Assembly: GCA_030524715.1 (NCBI GenBank)
Contig: JAUNGB010000010.1
Span: 1-64,000, forward strand
DNA from: Eubacteriales bacterium
GTDB taxonomy: Bacteria > Bacillota > Clostridia > Lachnospirales > Lachnospiraceae
Reading direction: 5' to 3'
DNA length: 64,000 bases
Within the stretch, counting starts at the first letter, position 1. Each line of letters begins with the position of its first letter. This document shows positions 35,193 through 43,701 of the stretch, piece by piece. The notes beneath the pieces were generated by a model. It did not search any database. It saw only the letters and a list, made by a program, of their open reading frames with translations, and had not been told where the DNA came from. Position numbers and translations under genes: made by a program.

Positions 35193-35849
35193 ATGGAATT
35201 TGAATCTTATTTTCCCATATGGGATAAGCTAAATAAACAACAGCAGGAACGAATCAAGAACAGTCTGGCTTTCCGTCAGGTCAAAAAAGGCACAATTATA
35301 CATAACGGAAATATGGACTGCACTGGCCTTCTTCTTATCAAGTCGGGACAGCTCCGTGCTTATATTCTTTCCGATGAAGGACGGGAGATCACCATCTACC
35401 GTTTGTTCGATATGGATGTGTGCTTGTTTTCCGCGTCCTGCATCATGCGCTCCATTCAGTTCGAGATAACGATTGAAGCAGAAAAGAACACCGAACTGTG
35501 GGTAATTCCCTCCGAGATTTACAAGAGCATCATGGAAGCATCCGCGCCCGTAGCAAACTACACCAATGAACTGATGGCCAGCCGGTTTTCCGATGTGATG
35601 TGGCTCATTGAGCAGGTCATGTGGAAGAGCCTCGATAAACGGGTAGCTGCCTTTTTGCTGGAGGAATCCGCCATTGAGGAAACCAATGAATTGAAAATTA
35701 CCCATGAAATCATAGCAAACCACCTTGGTTCTCACCGTGAAGTCATCACAAGGATGCTGCGTTATTTCCAAAACGAAGGCATGGTAAAGCTGTCCCGTGG
35801 CACTGTGCTGATTACGGATGAAGAAAAGCTCCGCGAACTGAGTAAATAA
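35193..35849 (+). CDS. Crp/Fnr-family transcriptional regulator
   Basis: This 218-residue regulator has an N-terminal cyclic-nucleotide-binding-type beta-barrel (GLLLIKSGQLRAYILSDEGREITIYRL). A dimerisation helix runs near residues 120-145, and a C-terminal winged helix reads KITHEIIANHLGSHREVITRMLRYFQNEGMV. It lacks an Fnr-type N-terminal Cys cluster. One Cys pair (CLFSASC) lies in the barrel and could sense redox state. AGGAGGA precedes the ATG. It starts from the right half of the palindromic promoter. It ends 15 bases from the convergent flavoprotein gene. Control of the neighbouring thioredoxin and flavoprotein genes is inferred. Confidence 0.88.
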   Translation: MEFESYFPIWDKLNKQQQERIKNSLAFRQVKKGTIIHNGNMDCTGLLLIKSGQLRAYILSDEGREITIYRLFDMDVCLFSASCIMRSIQFEITIEAEKNTELWVIPSEIYKSIMEASAPVANYTNELMASRFSDVMWLIEQVMWKSLDKRVAAFLLEESAIEETNELKITHEIIANHLGSHREVITRMLRYFQNEGMVKLSRGTVLITDEEKLRELSK

Positions 35850-35864
35850 TTATTTTTCGTGTTC

Positions 35865-37556
35865 TTATTTATCCATACCGCAGGCAAAGGACGCTTCTGC
35901 CAGCGCACGATCATTGGCAACGGCATCGTAAAAACGATATCCACCGGCGAAATTATAAGCAATCAATCCATTTCCCTCTAAAATACGGCTGGCAATGTAG
36001 CTGCGCAGCCCGCTTTGGCAGATCACATAGACGGGCTTTGATGCATCCAGTTCACCCAGGCGTTCTCTCAACTCATCTACCGGAATATTGAGAAAACCGT
36101 CGATATGACCGCGCCGGTATTCTCCTGCGGTTCTGGTGTCAAGAAGCGTTGCGCTGCCATCTATCGGAAGATTATCCAAGTCGGAAAGATGCCATTGTTT
36201 CAGCATTCCATTTGCAATATTGTCGATCATAAATCCAGCCATATTGACCGGATCTTTTGCTGAGGAATAGGGCGGCGCATAGGCAAGATCCAAATCTTTC
36301 AGTTCAGTTGCCTTCATTTTCGCACGAATAGCGGTTGCCAGCACATCAATCCGTTTGTCCACGCCCTCATAGCCTACAATTTGTGCACCCAGTAAGCGGT
36401 AGGTTTCCTTTTCGAAGACGATCTTCATTGTCATGACCTTGCCGCCGGGATAATATCCGGCATGGCTCATGGGGGAAAGAATAACCGTATCGACATTTAA
36501 GCCTATACGTTTTGCATGGGTTTCATTTATACCGGTAGACGCCGCAGTCAAATCAAATACCTTGATGACAGAACTGCCCTGACTGCCTTGATAACGGCTG
36601 TCGCCGCCGCAGATATTGTCGGCAATGATGCGTCCCTGCTTATTCGCCGGTCCAGCAAGGGAGATGAGGGCATCTTCTCCCGTGACAAAATGCTTCACCT
36701 GTACTGCGTCCCCGGCGGCGTAAATATCCGGTACAGAGGTTTCCATACGGTCATTTACCACGATACTGCCCCTGACGCCAAGTTCCAATCCGGCTTCTTT
36801 GGCAAGTTTGGTGTCCGGCGTAACACCGATGGCAAGCACTGCCATATCCCCGTGAAGTTGGCTGCCATCTGACAGAAGCACATCCACACCATTATTCTTT
36901 TCGGAAAATCCCTCCACTTTATGTCCAAATGCCAGACGGACGCCGCGCTTTCTGACCTCTGCGTGAATGAAAGCTGCCATGTCCGCATCAAAGGGCATCA
37001 TAAGCTGCTTTTGGCTTTGCACGATGGTCACATCCATGCCAAGTTCCCGAAGATTTTCCGCAAGCTCCAGGCCAATGAACCCGCCTCCGGCGATCACAGC
37101 GGATTTTGGGTGGTTCCGATTGATATAATCCTTGATTTTGAAGGTATCCTCAATGGTACGCAAGGTAAACAGCTTGTCCATCTCCATGCCGGGCAGCTTC
37201 GGCTGTGACGGCTTCGCACCGGGGGAAAGGATCAGCTTGTCGTAGCTTTCTTCAAATTCCTCCCCGGTTTGCAGATTTTTTACGGAAACGGTTTTTCTTT
37301 CCGGGTGGATTGCCGTTACTTCATGCCGTACTTTCATATCCACACGAAAACGGGAGTAGAAGCTCTCCGGTGTCTGCAGAGTCAGTTCTTCAGGATTGAC
37401 GATGGTATCCCCGATATAATATGGCAGGCCGCAGTTGGCATAGGAAACATATCCGCTGCGTTCAAAGACGATAATCTGCGCTTGTTCATTTAATCTGCGA
37501 ATGCGGGCAGCAGCCGTTGCACCACCGGCTACGCCGCCAACAATAATCACTTTCAT
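35865..37556 (-). CDS. CoA-disulfide-reductase-like flavoprotein with C-terminal rhodanese domain
   Basis: This FAD- and NAD(P)H-dependent pyridine nucleotide-disulfide oxidoreductase has 563 residues. The FAD motif IIVGGVAGGATAAAR starts the protein. A single active Cys lies in YANCGLPYY (residue 43), as in CoA-disulfide reductase and persulfide reductases. A second Rossmann motif AVIAGGGFIGLELAENL and IYAAGDAVQV follow. A C-terminal rhodanese domain (from about residue 465) has the catalytic loop CQSGLRSY. Fused proteins of this kind reduce CoA persulfide or polysulfide. The start is one base after the thioredoxin stop, so the two are co-translated. A role in sulfane-sulfur or thiol redox balance is likely. 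Confidence 0.9.
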   Translation of the reverse strand: MKVIIVGGVAGGATAAARIRRLNEQAQIIVFERSGYVSYANCGLPYYIGDTIVNPEELTLQTPESFYSRFRVDMKVRHEVTAIHPERKTVSVKNLQTGEEFEESYDKLILSPGAKPSQPKLPGMEMDKLFTLRTIEDTFKIKDYINRNHPKSAVIAGGGFIGLELAENLRELGMDVTIVQSQKQLMMPFDADMAAFIHAEVRKRGVRLAFGHKVEGFSEKNNGVDVLLSDGSQLHGDMAVLAIGVTPDTKLAKEAGLELGVRGSIVVNDRMETSVPDIYAAGDAVQVKHFVTGEDALISLAGPANKQGRIIADNICGGDSRYQGSQGSSVIKVFDLTAASTGINETHAKRIGLNVDTVILSPMSHAGYYPGGKVMTMKIVFEKETYRLLGAQIVGYEGVDKRIDVLATAIRAKMKATELKDLDLAYAPPYSSAKDPVNMAGFMIDNIANGMLKQWHLSDLDNLPIDGSATLLDTRTAGEYRRGHIDGFLNIPVDELRERLGELDASKPVYVICQSGLRSYIASRILEGNGLIAYNFAGGYRFYDAVANDRALAEASFACGMDK

Positions 37557-37877
37557 TTATACTACCGCCTTTCCCAGCATTTTGAGAATGGCTTCCTTTG
37601 GTCTTGCACCCATTGCCCGATTGACGGCCTTGCCATTCTTCATAACAACGAGAGTGGGAATACTCATCACGCCAAATTGACTTGCAAGCTCCGGCTGCTC
37701 TTCCACATTAACTTTACCGACCTTGACGTCGGAGCGTTCTTCTGCAATCTCTTCTACAATGGGAACGACCATACGGCACGGACCGCACCAGGGCGCCCAG
37801 AAGTCCAACAGGACGGGCTTGTCCGAGTTCATCACTTCGTTATGGAAATTGGATTTATTGATATTAATAGCAGACAT
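37557..37877 (-). CDS. trxA: Thioredoxin
   Basis: This 106-residue thioredoxin has the active site WCGPC at residues 30-34, the buried Asp at residue 25 (LLDFWAPW) and the cis-proline loop SIPTLVV. It reduces protein disulfides in the cytosol. AGGAGG is well placed before the ATG. It is the first gene of a two-gene operon with the flavoprotein, which may be its reductant or its substrate-processing partner. No thioredoxin reductase of the usual type is adjacent. Confidence 0.95.
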   Translation of the reverse strand: MSAININKSNFHNEVMNSDKPVLLDFWAPWCGPCRMVVPIVEEIAEERSDVKVGKVNVEEQPELASQFGVMSIPTLVVMKNGKAVNRAMGARPKEAILKMLGKAVV

Positions 37878-37913
37878 TTTGTAGTCCTCCTTGTTTTTTT
37901 ATTTTGTGGCTTT

Positions 37914-37955
37914 ATTATAGCCGATATTTTTTGCCTTTTCTGTGATGATATCACC
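37914..37955 (-). promoter_or_regulatory. trxA promoter with Crp/Fnr-like half-sites
   Basis: On the minus strand TATAAT (37919-37914) is a good -10 with no good -35. TGTGA (37941-37945) and TCACC (37951-37955) form a Crp-like palindrome with a five-base centre, centred about 41 bases before the expected start. That is the usual position for a class II activator. The 235-base gap 37878-38112 also has the hairpin repeat at 38031. Confidence 0.4.
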
Positions 37956-38030
37956 TATATCTCCGAAAATTATAAAAAACAATACCACATAACCTTCATT
38001 TTGTAGTATACTAAAACCAGTAAGGCAAGA

Positions 38031-38064
38031 GTTACTGCGGACTGTGAATGCAGCGAACAGTAAC
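38031..38064. repeat. GTTACTG...CAGTAAC hairpin repeat, copy 2
   Basis: Arms GTTACTG (38031-38037) and CAGTAAC (38058-38064) enclose a 20-base centre with an inner CTG/CAG pair. It lies 48 bases before the DUF1846 start, in its probable leader. The partner copy is at 27622. Confidence 0.5.
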
Positions 38065-38112
38065 CACTGAGCAATCATTCAGATAATATAGTGGGAAAGG
38101 AAAAACCGACAA

Positions 38113-39591
38113 ATGAAGATAGGATTTGACAACGAAAAATACCTTAAAATGCAGTCCGAGCATATCCGGGAACGTATCAGCAAATTTGACAACAAGCTTT
38201 ATCTGGAATTCGGCGGCAAATTATTCGATGATTTTCACGCATCCAGAGTCCTTCCCGGTTTTGAACCAGACAGCAAGCTCCGCATGCTTATGCAGTTGAG
38301 CGACCAGGCAGAGATCGTTATTGTTATCAGCGCCGCCGACATCGATAAAAACAAAGTGCGGCAGGATCTTGGAATTACCTACGATATGGACGTTCTCCGT
38401 CTGATCGATGAATTTACCGACCGCGGACTTTATGTAGGCAGCGTATGTATCACACAGTACTCCGGACAGGAGGGAGCCGATCTGTTTAAAAACCACCTGG
38501 AAAAACTTGGAATACGTGTATACACCCACTACACAATACCGGGCTATCCAAGCAATACCTCCCTGATCGTCAGCGACGAGGGCTACGGCAAAAACGAATA
38601 CATTGAAACCACACGCCCTCTGGTAGTCGTTACCGCGCCCGGTCCGGGAAGCGGCAAAATGGCCACCTGCCTCTCACAGCTATACCATGAATATAAACGC
38701 GGCATCAGCGCCGGATACGCCAAATTTGAAACCTTCCCCATCTGGAATATTCCGTTAAAGCATCCGGTAAACCTTGCCTATGAGGCAGCTACCGCAGACC
38801 TGAACGACGTAAACATGATCGACCCATTCCATCTGGAAGCTTATGGAGAAACAACGGTAAATTATAACCGTGATGTGGAAATCTTCCCTGTCCTGCAGGC
38901 AATGTTTGAGAAGATCATCGGAAAATGCCCTTATAAATCCCCCACGGACATGGGAGTAAACATGGCGGGCAACTGCATTATTGACGATGAGGTCTGCAAA
39001 GAGGCTTCCCGTCAGGAAATCATCCGCAGATATTATAAGAGCATGGACGCCCTTGTATCCGGCACAGGCAAGGAAGAAGAGGCGTTTAAAATCGAGCTTC
39101 TTCTGAAACAGGCTCACGCAGCGGTAGAAGACCGCAGAGTCGTCCCCGCAAGCCTGGAAACAGAAACCCGGACAGGCGCGCCTGCCGCAGCCCTGGAGCT
39201 TCCTGACGGCAGGATCGTCTACGGCAAAACCTCCGACCTTCTCGGCGCTTCCTCCGCCCTGCTTTTAAACGCATTAAAGGAGCTGGCCGGGATCGACCAC
39301 GAACATCATGTCATCTCACCGGAGGCCATCCGTCCGATTCAGGAATTAAAAACAAAATATCTGGGAAGCAAAAACCCGCGGCTTCATACAGACGAAACTC
39401 TGATCGCGCTGTCCGTCAGCGCCGCAAGCAGCAGCGAAGCCCGCCTTGCCTTGGAACAGCTTCCTAAATTAAAAGGCTGTCAGGCGCATACCTCTGTTTT
39501 GCTTTCTTCCGTGGATATCCGGGAGTTTAGAAAGCTTGGAATCGAGCTTACCTGCGAACCGAAATTTGAAAAACCGAAGACCTATAAATAA
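38113..39591 (+). CDS. DUF1846 domain protein
   Basis: This is a 492-residue conserved protein common in Firmicutes and of unknown biochemical role. It begins with KIGFDNEKYLKMQSEHIRER and has a Rossmann-like start (YLEFGGKLFDDFHASRVLPG). APGPGSGKMATCLSQLYHEY near residue 180 looks like a nucleotide-binding loop, and AGNCIIDDE follows near residue 295. The N-terminal halves resemble nucleotide-dependent synthetases. The ATG at 38113 has GGAAAGGAAAAA upstream. The gene is monocistronic and ends at the bidirectional terminator at 39601. Confidence 0.9.
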   Translation: MKIGFDNEKYLKMQSEHIRERISKFDNKLYLEFGGKLFDDFHASRVLPGFEPDSKLRMLMQLSDQAEIVIVISAADIDKNKVRQDLGITYDMDVLRLIDEFTDRGLYVGSVCITQYSGQEGADLFKNHLEKLGIRVYTHYTIPGYPSNTSLIVSDEGYGKNEYIETTRPLVVVTAPGPGSGKMATCLSQLYHEYKRGISAGYAKFETFPIWNIPLKHPVNLAYEAATADLNDVNMIDPFHLEAYGETTVNYNRDVEIFPVLQAMFEKIIGKCPYKSPTDMGVNMAGNCIIDDEVCKEASRQEIIRRYYKSMDALVSGTGKEEEAFKIELLLKQAHAAVEDRRVVPASLETETRTGAPAAALELPDGRIVYGKTSDLLGASSALLLNALKELAGIDHEHHVISPEAIRPIQELKTKYLGSKNPRLHTDETLIALSVSAASSSEARLALEQLPKLKGCQAHTSVLLSSVDIREFRKLGIELTCEPKFEKPKTYK

Positions 39592-39600
39592 GCTTTATAC

Positions 39601-39633
39601 AAAATAGAATCCTGCAGAGCAGGATTCTATTTT
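39601..39633. terminator. Bidirectional terminator
   Basis: AAAATAGAATCCTGC pairs perfectly with GCAGGATTCTATTTT across a three-base loop, giving T-runs on both strands. It separates the convergent DUF1846 and NahK-like genes. Confidence 0.9.
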
Positions 39634-39673
39634 TGTTATATAATTGTTTTATGCTGTTTTATGATTGATTGTT

Positions 39674-40777
39674 TTATTTGTATTTTTCTACAATCGCTTT
39701 CATTTCGGGAAGCTTCTCTTCCATATCCCTTACCAGCTTAAACTGTGTCCTGGTGCGGTCAAGGTTGTGGCCTTCCCTGTGAATCTTGAAATAATGATCC
39801 CCTTCCAGATAATCGGTCAGGAACCGCATTCCGCATTCAAAGGTCATCAGGATCGCTCCCATAGGAAGCATATCCAGCTCCGCCTCTGTCAGTGCGCCTG
39901 CACAGCCCTCGATAAAGCCTTTTACGTAAACCTCATATAAATGCAGATCAAAGGATACCTTTGACAGATCCGGTTCGTCCTCCGCCCCTGTGCTGGCGCC
40001 GAAGCGGATAGAATCGCCGAAATCATTAACGGAAAGCCCCGGCATTACCGTATCCAGATCGATCACGCAGATTGCCCGTCCTGTCTCATCATCGATCATA
40101 ATATTATTAAGCTTCGTATCATTGTGCGTTACGCGAAGAGGCAGTATCCCCTGCTCCTGCCGGTCGCACAGAGTATGCGCAAGCGCCTCCCGGTCCAGTA
40201 CAAACTGTACTTCTTCCTGAACGCCGGACGCCCGTCCGCAGGCGTCCAGAGCCAGCGCTTCCTTAAATTTCCGGAAACGGTCTACCGTATTATGAAAGTT
40301 CTCAATGGTCTCATGAAGCGTTTCCGCCGGATAATCCGCCAAAAGCCGCTGGAAATGCCCGAAAGCGACCGCGCTCTGATAAAAGTCATTATCATTCTCC
40401 ACCGAATCAAAGCAGGTGGCGTTCTCTATAAAAAGATAAACTCTCCAGTATTCCCCCTCGGAATCAACATAGTAAGGTTTTCCTTCATGACTTTCTAACA
40501 GATTCAGGGTCTCTCTTTCCACATCCCCGCCGTGCTCCTCGATCTTCCTTCTCAGCCAGGAGGTAACGCCGCTGATGTTTTCCATTAATTCTTCCGGCTT
40601 TGTAAAAATCCGTTTATTCATTTTCTGCAGAATATAGCGCTTGATTCCGGCATCTGTACGGAAGGCAAGACGAAATGTATCGTTGATGTGTCCGCTTCCA
40701 AAGGGAATACATTCTTCCAGAGAGCCGGAAAATTCAAACTGCCCTATGACCTCTTGTATCATCCCATTCATTTCCAA
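39674..40777 (-). CDS. nahK: NahK-like N-acetylhexosamine 1-kinase (phosphotransferase family)
   Basis: This is a kinase of the aminoglycoside-phosphotransferase fold, 367 residues. The catalytic loop THNDTKLNNIM and metal-binding VIDLDTVMPG match the bifidobacterial enzyme that makes GlcNAc-1-P and GalNAc-1-P. The N-terminal lobe GSGHINDTF is also as in NahK. The start is most likely a TTG at 40777, with GGAGGA seven bases upstream and only a one-base offset from the previous stop; an ATG lies two codons on. It is the last gene of the GH112 operon. There it would capture the HexNAc released by phosphorolysis. Substrate is inferred from context and motifs. Confidence 0.85.
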   Translation of the reverse strand: MEMNGMIQEVIGQFEFSGSLEECIPFGSGHINDTFRLAFRTDAGIKRYILQKMNKRIFTKPEELMENISGVTSWLRRKIEEHGGDVERETLNLLESHEGKPYYVDSEGEYWRVYLFIENATCFDSVENDNDFYQSAVAFGHFQRLLADYPAETLHETIENFHNTVDRFRKFKEALALDACGRASGVQEEVQFVLDREALAHTLCDRQEQGILPLRVTHNDTKLNNIMIDDETGRAICVIDLDTVMPGLSVNDFGDSIRFGASTGAEDEPDLSKVSFDLHLYEVYVKGFIEGCAGALTEAELDMLPMGAILMTFECGMRFLTDYLEGDHYFKIHREGHNLDRTRTQFKLVRDMEEKLPEMKAIVEKYK

Positions 40778-41707
40778 TTATGCTTCCTCCCATAATTTCT
40801 GCGGGTACAGACCTTCATCCTTCAGTCTCTGGATCGCCGCAACTACCACAGGCTTATCCTCCTTGTAGGTCACGCCGTACCACTTATCCATAGATTTCAG
40901 CACCTTAACAGAAGCTTTCTTTTCCTTCAAAAGCTCATCCACTACAAAGGGCAGGAAATACTCGCATTTCAGCGGATTTTCCCTGATGCCTGTATCCAGA
41001 AACGCGGGGAATCTCTCCTTCAGCTCATGCAGAATACTTGCGGAAAATCCCCACATATTCATGGAAACCGTGCTTCCTTCCGGAATTTCTGTCCAGGTAG
41101 CACCGTCGTCCTCCGTGTAGGCAGCGCCGCCCTCTCTCTTTTCAATGCGGGTGCGTTCATGAATGGTGATCAGATGCTCTTCCTCGTCCGTAACGCAGAT
41201 GCCGCGCGCCACGTGCCCGTTCTCAGTAAGGGTGTTTTCCAGCCTGTAGCCTACCATCATGTACTGATATACCCCGTCTGAATCCTCTGTATTGGAAAGA
41301 AAATCATATGCCATCTGAAAGGCATGTCTTCCATAATAATCATCCGCATTAATTACGGCGAAGGGCCCGTCAACCTCATCAATACAGCTAAGAACCGCAT
41401 GTCCCGTTCCCCACGGCTTCACTCTGCCCTCCGGAACCGCATAGCCCCGGGGAAGGTTATCAAGGCTCTGGAAAACATAAGCCACCTGGATCTGTCTGCT
41501 CAGGCGGTCGCCGATGGCCTTCCTGAAATCCGCCTCATTTTCCTTTTTAATAATAAATACTACTTTCTCAAATCCGGCCCTGACTGCGTCATAGATAGAA
41601 AAATCCATGATGATATGTCCTTCCTTATCTACCGGATCGATCTGCTTTAAACCGCCGTAACGGCTTCCCATTCCTGCCGCCATAACTACTAATACCGGTT
41701 TTTTCAT
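40778..41707 (-). CDS. Sugar-1-phosphate nucleotidyltransferase
   Basis: The protein has an NTP-transferase fold of 309 residues. The nucleotide-binding signature AAGMGSRYGG is at residues 10-19, followed by KQIDPVDKEG. The metal-binding Asp is in VINADDYYGRHAF near residue 110. The C-terminus is extended by about 60 residues rather than a beta-helix. Bifidobacterial operons for the same disaccharide use a UDP-glucose:hexose-1-phosphate uridylyltransferase instead. Here a direct pyrophosphorylase-type enzyme sits in that place, and no galT or galE is seen. Gal-1-P, GlcNAc-1-P or GalNAc-1-P are plausible substrates. It is in one operon with the permeases and kinase. Confidence 0.85.
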   Translation of the reverse strand: MKKPVLVVMAAGMGSRYGGLKQIDPVDKEGHIIMDFSIYDAVRAGFEKVVFIIKKENEADFRKAIGDRLSRQIQVAYVFQSLDNLPRGYAVPEGRVKPWGTGHAVLSCIDEVDGPFAVINADDYYGRHAFQMAYDFLSNTEDSDGVYQYMMVGYRLENTLTENGHVARGICVTDEEEHLITIHERTRIEKREGGAAYTEDDGATWTEIPEGSTVSMNMWGFSASILHELKERFPAFLDTGIRENPLKCEYFLPFVVDELLKEKKASVKVLKSMDKWYGVTYKEDKPVVVAAIQRLKDEGLYPQKLWEEA

Positions 41708-41751
41708 GGTGATACATCCATCCCTTCTATAAATTTATCCAAAACAACGCC

Positions 41752-42630
41752 TTATCCCTTAATACCGCCGGTAACACCGCCGATGATCTTCTCAGACAGG
41801 AAAATATAGAGAATGAAGGTCGGCAGGAATACAATGATAACCGCCGCAAACATACCCGCCCAGTCGCCTGTATATTTCATGGAATTGATCATGGAATAAA
41901 GTCCCGGCGCAACAGGCTTCAGGCTGTCTGAGTTTGCAAAGATCAAAGAAAGGAAATATTCATTCCAGATATTAATAAAGTTAAAAATGGTTACTGTCAC
42001 AATCCCTGACTGCGCCATCGGAAGCATGATCTTCCAGAAGGTGCGCATGGGAGGACACCCGTCGATGGCCGCCGCCTCTTCATAGGTCCTGGAAATATTG
42101 CTGAAGAATGTAAGCAGGAAGATCGTCGTATACGGTACGTTGATCCCCACATACAAAATGATCAGCACTACTCTGGCCGCTATATTGTTATTCAGGATTC
42201 CCATACCGGAGATCAGGCTGAACAGAGGAAGCACTACCATAATGGCAGGAACCCCCATTGCAGATACAAATCCCGTCTGGATCGCCTTATTCGCAATAAA
42301 ATCAAAGCGGGAAAGCACATATGCCGCAGGCGCGCACACCAGGATCAGCGCCGTACAGGAAATAATGGAATACAACAGGGAATTTCCGAAAAATCCGGCA
42401 ACTCCCGAGCCGTTCCAGGCTTTTGCGTAATTTTCAAAATGGAGCCCGCTTTCAAACTTGAGGGCTTTCCCCTGGAAGATTTCTGCGGTGGTCGAGAAGC
42501 TTGCACACAACACCCAGCCCAGAAGTACAATGGTAAAGATCACCCAGAGGATCAGGACCAGGTATCCGGGAGCAAGCTTCAGCTCTTTTTTCAGATTGAA
42601 TTTTCTGCGCGGTTCTTTTTCTTTTGCCAT
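41752..42630 (-). CDS. ABC sugar transporter permease (MalG type)
   Basis: This carbohydrate ABC permease of 292 residues has six membrane segments. The cytoplasmic EAA loop near residue 190 reads YEEAAAIDGCPPMRTFWKIMLP, the site that contacts the ATPase. The family ending is typical. A second ATG at 42630 with GGAGG eight bases away is better spaced than the first at 42636. It pairs with the upstream MalF-type permease and the binding protein. No ATPase gene is in the operon, so a shared ATPase such as MsmK encoded elsewhere must energise it. Confidence 0.92.
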   Translation of the reverse strand: MAKEKEPRRKFNLKKELKLAPGYLVLILWVIFTIVLLGWVLCASFSTTAEIFQGKALKFESGLHFENYAKAWNGSGVAGFFGNSLLYSIISCTALILVCAPAAYVLSRFDFIANKAIQTGFVSAMGVPAIMVVLPLFSLISGMGILNNNIAARVVLIILYVGINVPYTTIFLLTFFSNISRTYEEAAAIDGCPPMRTFWKIMLPMAQSGIVTVTIFNFINIWNEYFLSLIFANSDSLKPVAPGLYSMINSMKYTGDWAGMFAAVIIVFLPTFILYIFLSEKIIGGVTGGIKG

Positions 42631-42642
42631 AGCCATCCCCTC

Positions 42643-43548
42643 CTAGAATTCCAGATCGTCGTCTTTGATCAGCTTGTTGCAGACGGTAAAGATAATTACC
42701 ACACAAATGCTCAGAAGAACTCCGATGGCGGCTCCAAGCCCGGAGTTACGCTCTGTTACCGTATTGCCTCCCCCGAATATCTGCATGTACATATAAACAT
42801 ACGGCGTAATGGTCTGCGTATCCGCCGTAACAGTAGAAAATAGCTGCGACCATACAAAGAAGCCTACGGAACTTACGGACCACATGGTAATGTTCGTCTT
42901 AAATACGCCCTTTAACAGAGGCAGTGTCATATATCGGAACTGCGCTACTTTATTGGCTCCGTCAATGGTGGCCGCCTCATAATATTCCGGGCTGATCCGT
43001 TCAATTCCGCTGGTCCAGATAAGCATATGGTATCCCACCATGCCAAAGCAGTAGGCAAACAGCAGCGCCATGAACTTATGGTCATTGTCCAGCCACTGGA
43101 TCCTGGCAAGTTCTTCCATGTGAAGAGCCTTAAAAACGCCTGTGAGAAGTCCGTAACGGGAACTGTATACATACTGCAGCCACATAGTCGCCAACGCGAC
43201 CGCGCTTACAATGTTCGGCATATAGATCACTGCGCGGAAAAACTTTTTGAAGCGGATACCGCTGGTAAGGATAACCGCAAAAAGCAGTGACAGAGACATT
43301 ACGATCAGCCCGCCGAACAGCCATATTCGGAACAGATTATAAAATGCCGTGCGGAACAGGCTTGTGTTCAGAAGCTTCACGTAATTGTCAATTCCCACAA
43401 ACGTCCATAAATTCATTGCATCCGTGACGCCTTCGATCTTGAAGAAGCTCATAATGATCGTTCTGATGATCGGATACAAAAAGATACCCACAAACAGAAT
43501 AACTGCCGGCGCCAGAAATGCAACGATCATTGTTTTATTTTTTTTCAA
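42643..43548 (-). CDS. ABC sugar transporter permease (MalF type)
   Basis: This permease of 301 residues has six membrane segments and the EAA-loop motif YYEAATIDGANKVAQFRYMTLP near residue 205. The longest frame adds 36 polar residues. A TTG at 43548 with GGAGGG seven bases upstream gives a protein starting KKNKTMIVAFLAPA, which is the usual start of this family, so TTG is preferred. It lies between the binding protein and the MalG-type permease. The probable cargo is lacto-N-biose or galacto-N-biose. Confidence 0.9.
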   Translation of the reverse strand: MKKNKTMIVAFLAPAVILFVGIFLYPIIRTIIMSFFKIEGVTDAMNLWTFVGIDNYVKLLNTSLFRTAFYNLFRIWLFGGLIVMSLSLLFAVILTSGIRFKKFFRAVIYMPNIVSAVALATMWLQYVYSSRYGLLTGVFKALHMEELARIQWLDNDHKFMALLFAYCFGMVGYHMLIWTSGIERISPEYYEAATIDGANKVAQFRYMTLPLLKGVFKTNITMWSVSSVGFFVWSQLFSTVTADTQTITPYVYMYMQIFGGGNTVTERNSGLGAAIGVLLSICVVIIFTVCNKLIKDDDLEF

Positions 43549-43701
43549 TCCGGTTCCCTCCTCTTCCTGAAAATAGTTCAAAACTCTCCCGCCAGTCTTG
43601 GCGCGGGCACACTTTAAATTGAAAAGATGGCGGCAGCGTATAAACGATGCCACCATCCGGGTTTCTCAATTATAAAGTTCTCAGGAACTGCCCTCGGAGT
43701 G

